Source of the DNA: Dichetophora obliterata
Lineage: Eukaryota > Arthropoda > Insecta > Diptera > Sciomyzidae
Reading direction: 5' to 3'
Length of the DNA stretch: 64,000 nucleotides
Assembly: GCA_963920525.1 (NCBI GenBank)
Contig: OY986439.1
Location: forward strand, 210,892,906-210,956,905
Under the pieces are notes generated by a model. It was not told the origin of the DNA. It was given only the letters and a program-made list of their open reading frames with translations, and did not search any database. Positions 12,356 through 23,992 of this stretch are shown here, one piece after another. Positions within the stretch are counted from its first letter, which is position 1. The number at the start of each line of letters is the position of its first letter. A program made the position numbers and the translations under genes.

Positions 12356-12800
12356 TAGTTTTAAGTATGTCTTAACACATGCCTTTCTTAACACATTTGC
12401 ACAATTTGGTTCCAGACTAAATTGCAATAAGGATTTTATGACCACTTTTTTTAAAACATGTTTTGACGAAAATGCGCAAATTTATATGAAAAAATAACAA
12501 ATTTTCATAAAGTTTCAAACGCAATCAAACAAAAAGAACATTTTTTTTTTAAATTTTAAGTATGTCTTAGTACACTTAGAACTCTTTCTCAACACATTCT
12601 CAAGACTGGGGAAGCCGATAATAAAAGCTAAAGGCTTATGAACTGTATCCTGGAGCATTTTTTAGTCATTTTATTCATTTTTTTCATTAAAGTTTCAAGC
12701 ACAATTACAAAATAAAAATATTTTATTTGTTTTTTTTAAGTATGTCTTAAAGTAAGCCTTTCTTAAAGCATTCCCAAAATTTGGTCTCAGACCAATTGCA
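12356..12800. repeat. Degenerate tandem repeat, 3 units of about 190 bp
   Basis: TAAGTATGTCTTAACACATG-like words occur at about 12363, 12558 and 12738. Each is followed by CTTTCTTAA(C/A)(A/G)CATT and AATTTGGT(T/C)(C/T)CAGAC variants. Unit-to-unit divergence is high, so this is an old array. Confidence 0.6.
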
Positions 12801-13439
12801 TACCAAAAAATACATGATATTGTTACATTCCATATTTGAAACAAAAAAAAGGCTTCAATTTAAGGCTTTATTGTGCAAACACAATAATGCATAGAGACTT
12901 GAAATTTTTTTACGTAAACTTCATTAAGTTTGGCTACAATTTACTCTTCCTAATCTATTGCAGTCATTTTCAACCATTAAGATTCCCATGGGCAAGAATT
13001 TTAGTGAAGGTTGTAGGCTTAAATATGTATAAATATAAATTGTATTGCTTAAGAAGTTAGTCATAAAGATTTTAGAAAAATTAGCTTAAATCATACACGT
13101 AAAAACTTCTGAGAACAATGAGATATAGATCTATTCCCGAGGTTCCTGATTTCATCAGATCCTTTTATATCTTCTCTAAGGAAAATATTGACAAAAAAAA
13201 TCAGAATTATGATAATGAAATCAATGAATTCATTTTAAAAGATCATGATACGAATGACTAAATTGATTGAATTTCTGATCTCGATTCCTCTGACTTTGTG
13301 TCGAGTAATTCATCGAATTATTCCGATGACAGTCAATAATTTTCTCCGTTATTTTCTCTCATTCTTAAGATTTATGTAAAATTTAAAGTAACCCATGTGT
13401 TAAAATAAAAATATTTTTTAATTAATAAGTTTGATTGAA

Positions 13440-14090
13440 TATTGTTTGGGAGGCTGGTGAAGGACGTGGCCAATATGAATAAAGTAATTAGTATATGATA
13501 ATTAAGTGAAACCAGTTAAAAATAAACAAGTGCATTTCCTTTATAGTTTCTACAACTGGAGATATTGCACTTTTCTTCTTCATTTTGCACTGTATCCAAG
13601 GTAGGCGAAGGACGTGGCAGATCTTGATGAAAATTTTTTATGGTAATAAGGCAAATCAAGTAAATAAAAAGTTAATTAATTTTGTTCCTTGCTTTTTCTA
13701 CACCTGGAAATATTGCATTTTTATTTTTCATTTTGTATGGGAGATGAGCAAAGAACTTGGCAGATCTTGATGAAAATTTTTTATGAAAATTATGTGAATG
13801 AAGTTATTTAAAACTAGTTAACTTTTTTTTCTAATACTTTCTACAACTCGTGATGCACTTTTAATTTTAATTTTGTGTGGAAGGTGGATGAAGGATGTGG
13901 ATGCGTGTGTGAAGGATAAAGATGCAATTTGTAAATGGTCATTTTGTGTATCCAATCAATAAAAAAATGAGTTAATTTTGTTCCTTACACTTTCTACAAC
14001 TCTAGATATTACACTTTTATTGTAATTTTTGTAAGGGAGGTGAGCGAGGGGCGTGTCTGATCTTTATGAAAATTTGTGTGATGTTTTAAT
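13440..14090. repeat. Tandem array, about 5 units of roughly 145 bp
   Basis: Units begin near 13448, 13600, 13737, 13875 and 14035. Each holds GGGAGGTGAGCGAAGGACGTGG-like words, GGCAGATCTTGATGAAAATT and a TTCTACAACTC(T/G)(A/G)GATAT(T)GCACTTTT block. It is related in flavour to the arrays at 3.9 and 10.7 kb. Confidence 0.65.
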
Positions 14091-14229
14091 TTTATGAAAT
14101 AATAATACATGCTAAGTTACTTGTACCTAAGATGATCCCTTATATTTTTGTCCCTCATCCCATAGACCTCGTTACACTGTGCGGCGTAAAAAAAACACAC
14201 GATTTTTGAAAACTATTGTTTATTCTTCC

Positions 14230-16400
14230 ACATAGCCCTCTTTCAACTCGATACACATATTCCAACGATTTTATAACATTGTGCTGCCTTGTGAATAATA
14301 AGATTTCTCAAGCCCTCTAAAACACGCTTCAGTTTCTAATTCGACCTGTACGTTTGTCGCAGATGGAGTCTGGAGTCACCTTTTTAAGTTTGGTAACAGA
14401 TAATAGTCGCTGGTGGCCAAATCCTTAGAATTTAGTGAATGAAGAAGAGCATTTCAAAGCGTAACTCGTGCAATTTGGCCATGGTTTCGAACGAGTTGTG
14501 AGCTGAAGCATTGTTTTGTAAAAAAAAATTGTGTCTTTTCTTTGCTTTATCGTTCTTCAATCGGTCCAATAATTTGTAGTAACAGTCACTGCTGATTGTT
14601 TTTCCTTTTCTCAAATAGTCGCTGGGCGAAATGCCACTTCAATCCAAAAAAATGACGTCAGCACCGTTCCGGTCGTTTGTTGAATCTTCGCTCGCTTTGG
14701 TGCACTTCCACTGGGACCTTCCCCACTCTTTTGTGGATTTCTTAGATTCTGGTGTAGAATGGATGATTCTTGTTTTAGCCATGGTCGCTATTTTACGCAA
14801 AAAATTGGCCGAATTTGGTTTAAAAATGTCCAAACATCGTTGGGAATTGCGAACACGTTCATGTCCTTGATTGATTGTTAACAAAGGTGGCACCCATCTT
14901 GTAGTCAGCTTTCTTATACCCCAATGTTCTTGTAAAATTGAACCACCAACCCAATTGATATGCCTACAACTGCACTCAGAAAAAAACACCTATCTTTTTG
15001 TGATAAAAAATTTCTCTAGTTTCGAAAATAGAAATTTTCTTTATTTCAAATAAAATTTACTTCAATTATAATAAATTTTCACATATTCGAAGAAATATTT
15101 CCTTCATTGTGGGAAATGAAAATATTTCATGTCTCTAATAATGATAAGTATTTTTCTCTCACTGAAAAAAAATCACATTTATAGAGAAAAATTTATAGAA
15201 AATTAAAAATGTTCTCTATTGTTGATAAATAATTCACTATGCGAAATATTTTCTTCAATAACAATAAATCCTTTCTCAAAAATTAAAAAGGCTTCTTCTC
15301 AAAAATCGGTATATTTTTCTTATATTAAATGAGGTACGAAAAAAATAGAAAGCGTGAGAGAAATTGATTAATGTTGTGAAAAGCAAGTGTTGCATATTCT
15401 GCATATTATGACGATAGTTTCTTCAAAATGTTTATTTTTTTACTTAACATAGCTACACAAAGTGATGTTGTCTATTACTACTGTTTCCTTGGATGCATTT
15501 ACAAAAGCGTTTTTCAGAATAAACTTCTGGAATATTTATAAAGAGTCCCGAAAAACAACGCCACAACAATAATTCTACCTCTTAACACATTTTTAACTAA
15601 TATTTTTAAAATCAAATCACAATTTGATATTAATACTTCTACTTAGCGTAAAACTCAGTTAAAACAAATGTTTGACAAAAATAATTTTTTAATCGTAATT
15701 GCGGATATACTTCCGTGTTCTAAAAAAAAATGTACGCAATAAAGAAATATGATGTATCAATGTTAAGAAAATATATCTTGCTTTTTTAAGTGTTACTTTT
15801 TGTGAGAAACTATTAACGCAACTTAAAGAAAACATTTATTATAATTAAATAAATATTTCTCTGTTTTCGGGAAAAATTAACACAATAAAGAAAACGGTTG
15901 AACGTATTATAAAGAAATATTTTTCTAGTAAAGAGAAGGTGTCTTGTATTAATGAGAAAATATTTCTCATTTTCATGGTAGATTTTTGCCATTTTTAGGG
16001 AATTTTTGGGATCACATTTAGAGAAAAGCATTCTCTGGAGCAAAGTCAATACCATTTTTCACTTAATATGATGCCTTTTTTCTCATATTCCGATAAACAT
16101 TTTTCTGAGTGTGTAGATATCTCAAGCACTTTCACTTTCAGAGTGTACAATACGAAATCGTAGATTTTTCCCAACACATTCTAGAGTTGTCACTGTTTTT
16201 GGTGCTTCCCCGGCTTGTTCATCTTCTGTGTTGATTCGACTTCTTTTGAACTTTGCAATCCAATATTTTATGGTTCAATATGGCAAAGCAGATTTTTCAT
16301 AATATTTATCGAGGTTTTCTTTTGTTTCTTTCGCACTTTAGTTACGCAAAAAGTAATGTTTAATCAAGACACGAAATTCTTTTTTTTTCCATATTCATAA
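14230..16400 (-). pseudogene. Mariner transposase pseudogene
   Basis: Pieces in N-to-C order on the minus strand: KVKVLEIST next to the insertion, VVGISIG on its other side, then EHWGIRKLTTRWVPPLL, RCLDIFKPNSANFLRK, a GKTISSDCYYKLLDRLKN segment (14614-14432) and LQNNASAHNSFETMAKLHEL. The first catalytic motif is altered: the usual TM-D-E-T-W reads TMAKTRIIHS, so the Asp is gone. In the second, the usual HQDNA reads LQNNA, so that Asp is Asn. Stops and frame breaks are present. It cannot be active. Confidence 0.8.
14973..16111. mobile_element. TIR element C (CACTCAG ends), no tRNA body seen
   Basis: The ends CACTCAGAAAAA and TTTTCTGAGTG are inverted. TG stands directly outside both (14971-14972, 16112-16113). 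Removing the element and one TG rejoins the mariner coding frame as EISTVVGISIG, which proves the borders. The 1,139-bp interior is AT-rich, with repeated GAGAAAATATTTCT words and no transposase. Unlike its relatives it shows no A/B-box pair. Confidence 0.85.
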
Positions 16401-16541
16401 CAATACCAAAAGTTGTTTAATTTAGAACACTTTAACGTCACTATTCATTGACAGATCGATCTAACATTTATGGTGTATTCATGTTAAGGTTGCCACCCGT
16501 CAAAAATGTCATGCATTTGAAGAGTGGTGGTGCCGTCACTC

Positions 16542-18940
16542 TCTTGAATGCCTTTGGTGTGAGTTTTTGAGAATTTTTTTACGGCATTTTTGGAACTTTC
16601 AAAACAGCTGCCAAATTTGAAAATCCAAAAAAAAAAATGATAAGTATATTCTCATTCGACTCGCGTCGTTTCATCACCGAGGTCGTGAAGTGCGACTAGC
16701 CAACGGTAATTGTGTTTGTGGTCCATCCGCTGATGCGACTGACACAATTAAAGTACAGTTTTTAATAGAATCAAAAAGATTCGCAATTTGTGATGGCGTT
16801 ATAAATCTACGATTTGGCCAAATAATTTCCTCTTCAGTGAGGATTCTTCTTGAGATACAGAAGACTAGTTTTTGGATTAACTCAAATCAAAAAAAAAAAA
16901 AAAAATAAATATATTCTTAAAAATTTACACGTACTCTTTCTCTGGCTATTTTTTTTTTTTTTTTTTTTTTAAATTTGATTTTAAAACAAGCACTTTTTCA
17001 TACAAAATTTTTAAAAGCAACAAATTTAAATCGAATAATTTTCATTAGCATGACAGTGTGAGAAAAAGCGGACACATAGATATTGCCTGCAGTTAAGGAG
17101 GACAGTCTCTTATATCATTTCCAGTATTTTTGTGCTGGACAAAAAAAAAAGTCAAGATATTACATTAACACTACAACTATAAAGCATATTTTTTGCAATG
17201 CCACTCTCTGGGTTATAATTGAAAGCTGTTAACCATAAAAAATTCAGCTCAGCTTCACCTGCATGCTTTCTTTTTTTTTTGCTATCAAAGAAGCAGCCAT
17301 TAAATTTTTCAATGCATGCAGAGATTTTTATTGTTTCGCCAAGGCACACAATCGTGTACTCTTACACACACACACACATACATACATACACACACACACT
17401 GGCAAACTTGAATGCTATTACTAAACTGTCATATCCTTGCATATCCTTTTAATGCCACTCTTTATAATTTGCAGCATTTGTTCGTTGGAGATTGTTTGTG
17501 CGTCTTTTTGTTTTTTTTTTGTGTGATTATATATGCGCGTTCATAAAATTTTTTTCTACTGAACTGCAGCCAAAGCGACAAACTACAAGCAGTTAATACC
17601 TACTGACCGCCCCGCATCTGACTGCACTCTCACCTCGCAGCCGCCCGCTGCTTGCTTGTATTACAATAATTTTTAATTACCGGAGTCAACGTAATTATGA
17701 ATTTTTATTTTTTCGCTGATCCAGGCTCTGATATGCACAAAAGGATTGCTGTGAATTGGGTTTTTTTTGCCTGCTGCAGCCACATGACAACTGCCAGCGC
17801 TGCCAGATTTGTGCAATTTGTATAGTTATGAATTTTTAGTTTTTGCGCCCGCGGCAGCTTCTTGGAAGAGGCAGCAAGGGTTGTGTTGCACTTATAATGG
17901 TAGCTGGTGACGCCAACAGGATATGCTAGCAACCCGCATATCCTAGCTGCAGCGCTGCAGCTCAAAGCGGAAGCAGCATAACAAATAGTTGTAGGATTTC
18001 ATGGTTTTATGAATGTCCTTCCAACTAGAGCACAGGCTCGATGACTTAATGCAGCAGTCGTGGAGGACGCGTAGGCTGTGGAGCTTGTGGACCTCCAACT
18101 TGTTATGCAGGACAATGTAATGCACGCAGCGCTGCTTGCATTGCTGCTGCTCATTTCGCTTAAGGACCTTTGACTTTTGTTTTATTAGTAGCTGAGGAAC
18201 CCATTTGCTTGCCTTCTTTTTGCCTTTTTTTGAGGTTGTGACTTTTTTCGCGGCTTCTGCACTTTGTCCCTATTTATCGTGGCGGTGGCAGTTTTTAATT
18301 TCTCCGAGTTTCCTGCGCAAAGTTAATGAATAATTGCGCCCACTTAGCGAGTGGATATGAATTGTGAAAAGTGCGATAGCATCCGCTTCGTTAATGAGTT
18401 CTTGATTATGTTTTCTTGCGTGGATAACAGAAAAAAAGCGTCGTTTTTTCTGAAGGTACGAGAACACATCATGCGACAGGACATGCTTGAGTTGAGTGCA
18501 AAAAAGCCACAAGCAGTAGCCTAAAGAGTCTTTATTTAGATGTAAGAAAGTTCAAGTGTTTGGGAAATAAAAAACCCAAAAATGGCGGTGTCCGAGTTCA
18601 TACAAGTACAAATGTTCACAGTCAATGTCCACAATAGACATAAGTATTTTGAAAAGTTAACTTCTTGAATAAGAAGTCTTATATTTTTGTAGCAAATTTG
18701 TACCCGATCTAGTTGCACCAAGTGTTAATGTTGCTGCTATGCGTCCTATATTTTGCATGATGTTTAAAATGTCCCGCAAAGACAAAATTTGCCGACAGAG
18801 GTTGGCACCCATGAAAAATTCCAACATATTCTAAAAATAGATGTTCAAAACATATTATCATTTTCCTACAGCACGTCAGAATTTTTTCAAATCGATTTTA
18901 TAGTTTTCATGATCACTGCTGCCACTTTCAAATGTTGTTT
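16542..18940. other. Largely unique non-coding DNA
   Basis: After AT-rich DNA with poly-A/T runs (16890, 16950), 17150-18500 is more GC-rich and unique-looking: a CA/TA microsatellite at 17364-17400, GCAGC-rich segments, and the word CATATCCTTGCATATCCTTT at about 17432. Several GC-rich ORFs on the minus strand (such as 17965-17705) lack domains. It may be intron or regulatory DNA of a distant gene, but nothing proves this. Confidence 0.35.
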
Positions 18941-19110
18941 GCGTCACGATCCTAATCGTATAGGTTTATAATTTGATTACGTTTTTTGTTAAGCCATAAG
19001 CTTTAGCGCACTGAATTTCTCCTAAGTCGCTCGTTATTTGTATTTCGCACTCGTTGTTTTAACAAAAAACGTAATCAAATTATAAACCTATACGATTAGG
19101 ATCGGGACGC
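18941..19110. repeat. Long perfect inverted repeat (hairpin)
   Basis: The arms 18947-18992 and 19059-19104 are perfect inverses over 46 bp, with a 66-base spacer. Beyond one mismatch, GCGTC/GACGC extends pairing outward. Each arm contains TATAGGTTTATAATTTGATT. No transposase or target duplication is evident. It could be a recent foldback MITE or a source of hairpin RNA. Confidence 0.85.
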
Positions 19111-20944
19111 GAACAAATATGAAATAACGCTATAAAATATAAAACTGTGGAAGGATTTGCAACTGTGGAAGAAAGGCATTTTAGAAAGTTTATTAAATAA
19201 AACTACTACTTGTCATAAAATTTTTAAAATTACTTTATTTTGATTGTCTTAATGCGACTTTTTATAAACGCCCACAAAACTATGTCTATTCTCCTTCGAA
19301 ACTAACATTTGTCAAACATAATCCAAGGTGGGCTGTCAGTGTCAATGCTTACATCAGTTTTTCATTACCAAGCTACTTTATTGTAAGATTGGCATAAGTA
19401 AAAGTTAAAGCCACTTTCCACATCAATGAGTTGTAAAATTGACTTATCACAGAGCAGTGAAGCATCAGCTCTAAAAGACTCTGCTGCCAGCAGCACTCCT
19501 ACCATCACCATCATCCTCCAATCCACCACAATTCAAATTCCCATTCCAAACAACGCGGCCACAGAGCAAACAACGTGCTTAACAATGTTGCTTATTACAT
19601 TAATTTTTGTTATCCTGTTGATTCAGATCTTTGTTTCCTTGTTCAGACTCACCCTTAATGCAGATATGCAAATTCTGTTTTTTTTGGCACTTTTTTCGCG
19701 ATTAAGCTTATTTGAATTTCGCGACCTTTATATAGCCTTTGTTGTTGTTTTGGGGGTTGTGATTTAAAAAAATTGCCAAACAAATGTCAGGATATCAATT
19801 TCTTTCACTGCTTCGTTCGTCCTGGTTGTGCGCTTATAATTTTTCAATTTCGCTGCAGAATTTTAATAAACCATTAACCGCAGTTCTTGGCAGTTGGCGG
19901 TTCAATATATCATGAGCATATTTGCTATTGATAGCCAAGCATATCCTTCAGCAGTGCTTGATAGATACGCACTCGCGCTAACTACGCCTGTCAAGTGGGA
20001 TTTTCGGCAATTTTTCTTGCACTGTGCTACTTTTGACATAGCTCACCCTTGTGTGTTGGTACGCGATTTTATTTTTTTATTTTAAAATTGGCAAAATTTC
20101 GCCCACGGCGTCAATACAAACATGCTGGCAATTCTTTTGCTGCTGCTGTTGTGCTTGTAGTTGCTAGCAATATGTTGCTAACGAGCAACAAAATTACCTC
20201 ACACGCCAATGGCACACGTCACTTTGACGGCGAAGTATTGTAAGTGCGTAGCTCTCTTGCCCCTCCCACCCTCAGCTACTACACCACTGTGCCGCCTTGT
20301 ATTGTATTTCAATATTTGTAAATTTTTCGAATATTGTGCAATTTGCGAAAATGTTCGCTTTCGGTTAAACGATGTGAGGCTAATTTAAGTGGTTTCCAGG
20401 CCTTAAGGAAAATCCAGATCCGCCGTTTTCAGCAAATATGTTTGCTGTCAATAGGTTTTTTTTTTTGTTTGACTCAATTCAACTGGTATGAAAGAGAAAT
20501 TTGAGCGAAATGTGGCATTCTAAAGTTAGAAAGATATTAGTTGATAGTGAGAAAATGGTGTTTTTATTTAGTACATGTAATACAGTTGTGATTGAACAGT
20601 ATTTTAAAAATATTTTTGTCCTGGGTAGAACCTTCTTAATACTAAAGATATAATAAAGAGATCAAATATCCAATTTATTGCTTTACATTTTTTTTTCATG
20701 TTCATTACAATAATTTATAAACAATTTTGTATCAACTTTTTTAATGCCAGTGGTGAGCATTGGGGAGGTGGTCAACCACACAACAGGAAGAGACAGCTAC
20801 CAGAAAATAATAACATGAAAAGTTAATGATGGCATATTTTAATTACAATGTTGTTGTTCATAATTTTAAAAAAATATTATTATTATTATTTATTAAATAT
20901 TAAAAACAATATTGTAAAAAAAAAACTTTTTACAAACCCTCTTA
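19111..20944. other. Unique-looking non-coding DNA
   Basis: The most gene-like frame is 19426-19767 (+, ATG, 113 residues): a Ser/Thr-rich N-terminus, then about 25 hydrophobic residues. It has no recognisable family or splice context and I do not call it a gene. Around 19900-20280 the DNA is GC-balanced. The rest is AT-rich. Confidence 0.35.
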
Positions 20945-21961
20945 GGGGTCGTCCATAAACTACGTTACTGATTTTCCGGTTTTTTTACCACCCCCCTCCC
21001 CCTGCGTTACTTTTCGTAGTGCTTTTCAAACCTTATCCCCCCCCCCCCAATAAAGTAACGTGACATATGAAATTAATTCATTCGAATGATTATATATTTT
21101 GACTAGCTCTGACAATTTTCACTAGTATTAGTGACTAGTTGACTAGATATATTAAAGGAACAATTGGAAAAAAATCAGTAATTAATATCATCTGTAAAAG
21201 CTATTCCATCTGCGATCCAAGATGCGATGCTCTCAATCACTGGGATAGAAGAAGCTGGTAGCTTTGTTGAGGATTCTTCAAAATAGGATTTTTCATCGGA
21301 TTCTATGTCGACCCATTCAGGTGAATCCTCATTTCTAACGCAAAGAAATTCACCTGGTCTTTGACAGAGTACCCTTAAAGGCTGCACCCGAGCTGCACCA
21401 AGTTCTGTGTTTTTGTGTAAATGCTTTCTGAAAATTGATTTATTTAAATAGTATGTTCTATTCCGATTTATTGTAAACGATATAATACAAACTTATGACA
21501 GTTCATAGAAGTTTTAAAAACGAAATACAAGCCGCAGGTAGGACACGACCTTGAACCGATTTCTTCTTTCTGAGAAGGACAGTACATGTCATACGGTATC
21601 TCCTTTGATCAAGAACATTCAGGCCTTAACGTCAAAGCCTGTCGCAAAAGCAAAGACTCAAATTTTTCAGACGTGTGCTGAGATGGTAAAGGAATACCAA
21701 AAGGTTCCTGTGTCGAGGGAAAAGGTGGTGGAAGAAATCGTTGTAACAAAAGTTAACCATCAATTTAGACGATCAAACATAAACACGTAAGGTTAAAAAT
21801 TTTTGAAATGATTGTGTTATTAATTAGAGGTTTTTCGTCGATTTTTTAATTTTTGGTAACGTTACAATATCTAAACACCTCTCCCCCTTACCGTTACTTA
21901 TCTTAGTGCGTTTCAAAACCCCTCCCCCCCTAAATTGGTAACGTAGTTTATGGACGACCCC
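20945..21961. mobile_element. PIF/Harbinger-like TIR element
   Basis: The left end GGGGTCGTCCATAAACTACG and the right end, its exact inverse over at least 25 bp including GTTAC, are flanked by TTA on both sides (20942-20944, 21962-21964). A 3-bp TTA duplication is typical of PIF/Harbinger. C-rich stretches (CCACCCCCCTCCCCC and CCCCTCCCCCCC) lie just inside each end in inverse orientation. The element is 1,017 bp, with two unrecognised short frames and no nuclease motif, so it is non-autonomous. Confidence 0.8.
21175..21420 (-). other. Unrecognised coding-like segment inside the Harbinger-like element
   Basis: The minus-strand frame, read from about 21387, gives ARVQPLRVLCQRPGEFLCV, then an acidic stretch (EDSPEWVDIESDEKSYFEES) and an end in IADGIAFTDDINY before a stop at 21175. 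The composition looks like protein, not chance. I do not recognise the family and see no start codon I trust. It may be a leftover exon of the parent element's second protein. Confidence 0.3.
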
Positions 21962-22472
21962 TTATGCAAAATGATGAAAAATCTATGAAAATATTAGTGA
22001 AATTGTTATGGGTTGAAAGCTATTTTTTGAAAAATCATTTCACAAAATTGTTTCTTAAACTTTTCTGGTCAAACATTAAAACACATTTAACTTCCAAGTG
22101 AAATTTAATCGCATTTTTTCTAATATGTATGTTTTCGCGTTTTATCAAATTTCAGTATGCGTTTGGTATCGCAATTTTCAATCGATTGTATTTTATTGCT
22201 TATGGTTTGTATTTATTGCCTATGGCTTGAAAATATAAAGGTAACGAGGTTTTTAGATGGAATTTCGATAAATTTTACATAAAATAGTTTGTTTCATCAA
22301 GTTTTTGTTTTTCTTGATATCAAATATATACTCTAGATATTAAGGTGGCCCCTGTTAGTATGGGAAAGTTTTATTTTAGTGGGATTGTTAATCGATCACC
22401 TAAAAATATTCAAAAAGATGAGAAATGATGAAATATTCAAGTGGTTGAAATTTACGAAATATGGGTATTTCC

Positions 22473-23103
22473 CAGGGTTCAGAAATTTTCACTCATGTGA
22501 CAGAAATCTCCAACATAAATGTAAATAAACACTATTTGAAGCACACAACACACAATTTTATTTTCATTTCATTTTTGTGTGTAACGTAGTTATCGTGTTG
22601 TTGATCATCCAACATGAATTCTTCGTTTTAGTATTTACTTGTGCGTCACAAACTCAAACAATGATCGATCTCAACAATTCTCTGTGTTTCAGTTTTACAC
22701 TTATGTTTGCGTCAAAATGTTCATGTTGGAGAATTCAGGGCTTTGTCAAAACCAAAACAAAGACAATTTTTCCAACATGAACAAGTGGTGTTTGCAAAAT
22801 TGTCTTTGTTTGTGTCAGTCATTAAGATCGATCACTACCGTCGTGTGGCGTAAAAAACAAATGCTGTTCTGGTTGCTGTGCAGAGTATTGAACTGGTTTT
22901 TGGCCAAGTGTAGCAAATTTCGGCGTCAATTAGAAAATATTTTAAAATATTAAAATAATTACCTAATAATATGTCTTTTCAAGAGTTTTAAACTTCATTT
23001 ATCAGTGTTAAGGGGTCGCTGACTTGAAATGAAAATAAAATTGTGTGCTGTGTGCTTCAAGCAAATGTTTGTGAGTGAAGGTGTGTGAATATTCTGAACC
23101 CTG
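22473..23103. mobile_element. hAT-type MITE with perfect 8-bp target duplication
   Basis: The inverted ends CAGGGTTCAGAA (left) and TTCTGAACCCTG (right) are flanked by GTATTTCC at both 22465-22472 and 23104-23111. An 8-bp duplication and CAGGG ends are hallmarks of hAT elements. The interior (631 bp) has partly palindromic segments with CAACATGAA and CGATC words, and no transposase. Confidence 0.9.
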
Positions 23104-23111
23104 GTATTTCC

Positions 23112-23966
23112 ACAGGAAAGTCTACCGTGACCAAAAAATTAAAACTTATTAAAACCTTATTATTTTATGATATTATATAAGAGAAACATTTTAATTTTAT
23201 TAATTTAAGCAATTTGTAGTTTTCCTTCTCGTAAGTGCTTAGTAAATCTTTCGTAAACATTTTTGTTTTAGTAAAAATGGAAGGCATTGGCTAAAGATAA
23301 TGAAAAAATGGTTGATGCAATTAAAAGAAAATATATTGAATTTGTTTTTAATTACTAAATTACATAATTACTTAACTAGCTAATTACTTAATTACACAAT
23401 TAAATTGCAATGGAAAAAACTGTCCCGTGCACCTGTCCCGTGCGACCGAGCTTAATATTAAATTAAAAAATAAGTGTTAAATATTATTGGGTAAAATAAA
23501 AGCAATTTAAAAGAAACATCAATGCACAACATCCATAAAATAAACTCTTTGAAATATTCCCTCAGACTTCGCTGAATTCGGAGCTTGAGTTGTTGTCCTC
23601 GAAAAAAACTTCCGTTTTTTATCCCGTGCGACCCCCGTTGTTTTTGGCAATTATTTTGAAAAGGAAAAATTACCGATAATCAACCTTAGCACCACTTATA
23701 GAGCTTACTATGAGTTATTAGTTCAGTCCATTATCAAAATATAAATCCGTGTTATTACTACTTTTTTTCACTTTAACTGCGTACGACTGTCCCATGCGAC
23801 ACCAAGGAAATGCTTTTTTTTTCAAAAAAAAAAAATCAGTAACGTTCAAATATGCCAGTATATCAATAAAATGCAGTGAAAACAGTTTTCCAAACTATGG
23901 CTAATATTGGCAGTACAAATTATGTGACTACGTTTAATAACCTGGTCGTTATGAAAGTTTTTTTTA
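23112..23966. other. AT-rich DNA within the possible old host element
   Basis: No coding signature was found. The words TGTCCCGTGCGACC, ATCCCGTGCGACCCC and TGTCCCATGCGAC recur at about 23427, 23622 and 23786, suggesting a decayed repeat of about 180 bp. Confidence 0.4.
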
Positions 23967-23992
23967 CAATCAAAAATATTTGTGTGTAAATA

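Larger units (their letters stand above)
14165..16541 (-). mobile_element. Dead mariner element, split by element C
   Basis: Minus-strand translation runs from about 16400 to 14230. With the 1,139-bp insertion (14973-16111) removed, the remainder is about 1.24 kb, the size of a mariner. The right boundary is supported by a second partial copy at 33610-33920, where similarity also stops just after GTGGTGGTGCCGTCACT. I could not match a terminal inverted repeat at the left end, so that border is approximate. Confidence 0.7.

Noticed and set aside
19426..19767. 113-codon ORF with a hydrophobic segment
   Set aside because: No signal-peptide order (the hydrophobic part is internal) and no family, splice or poly(A) context. 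Kept only as a remark.
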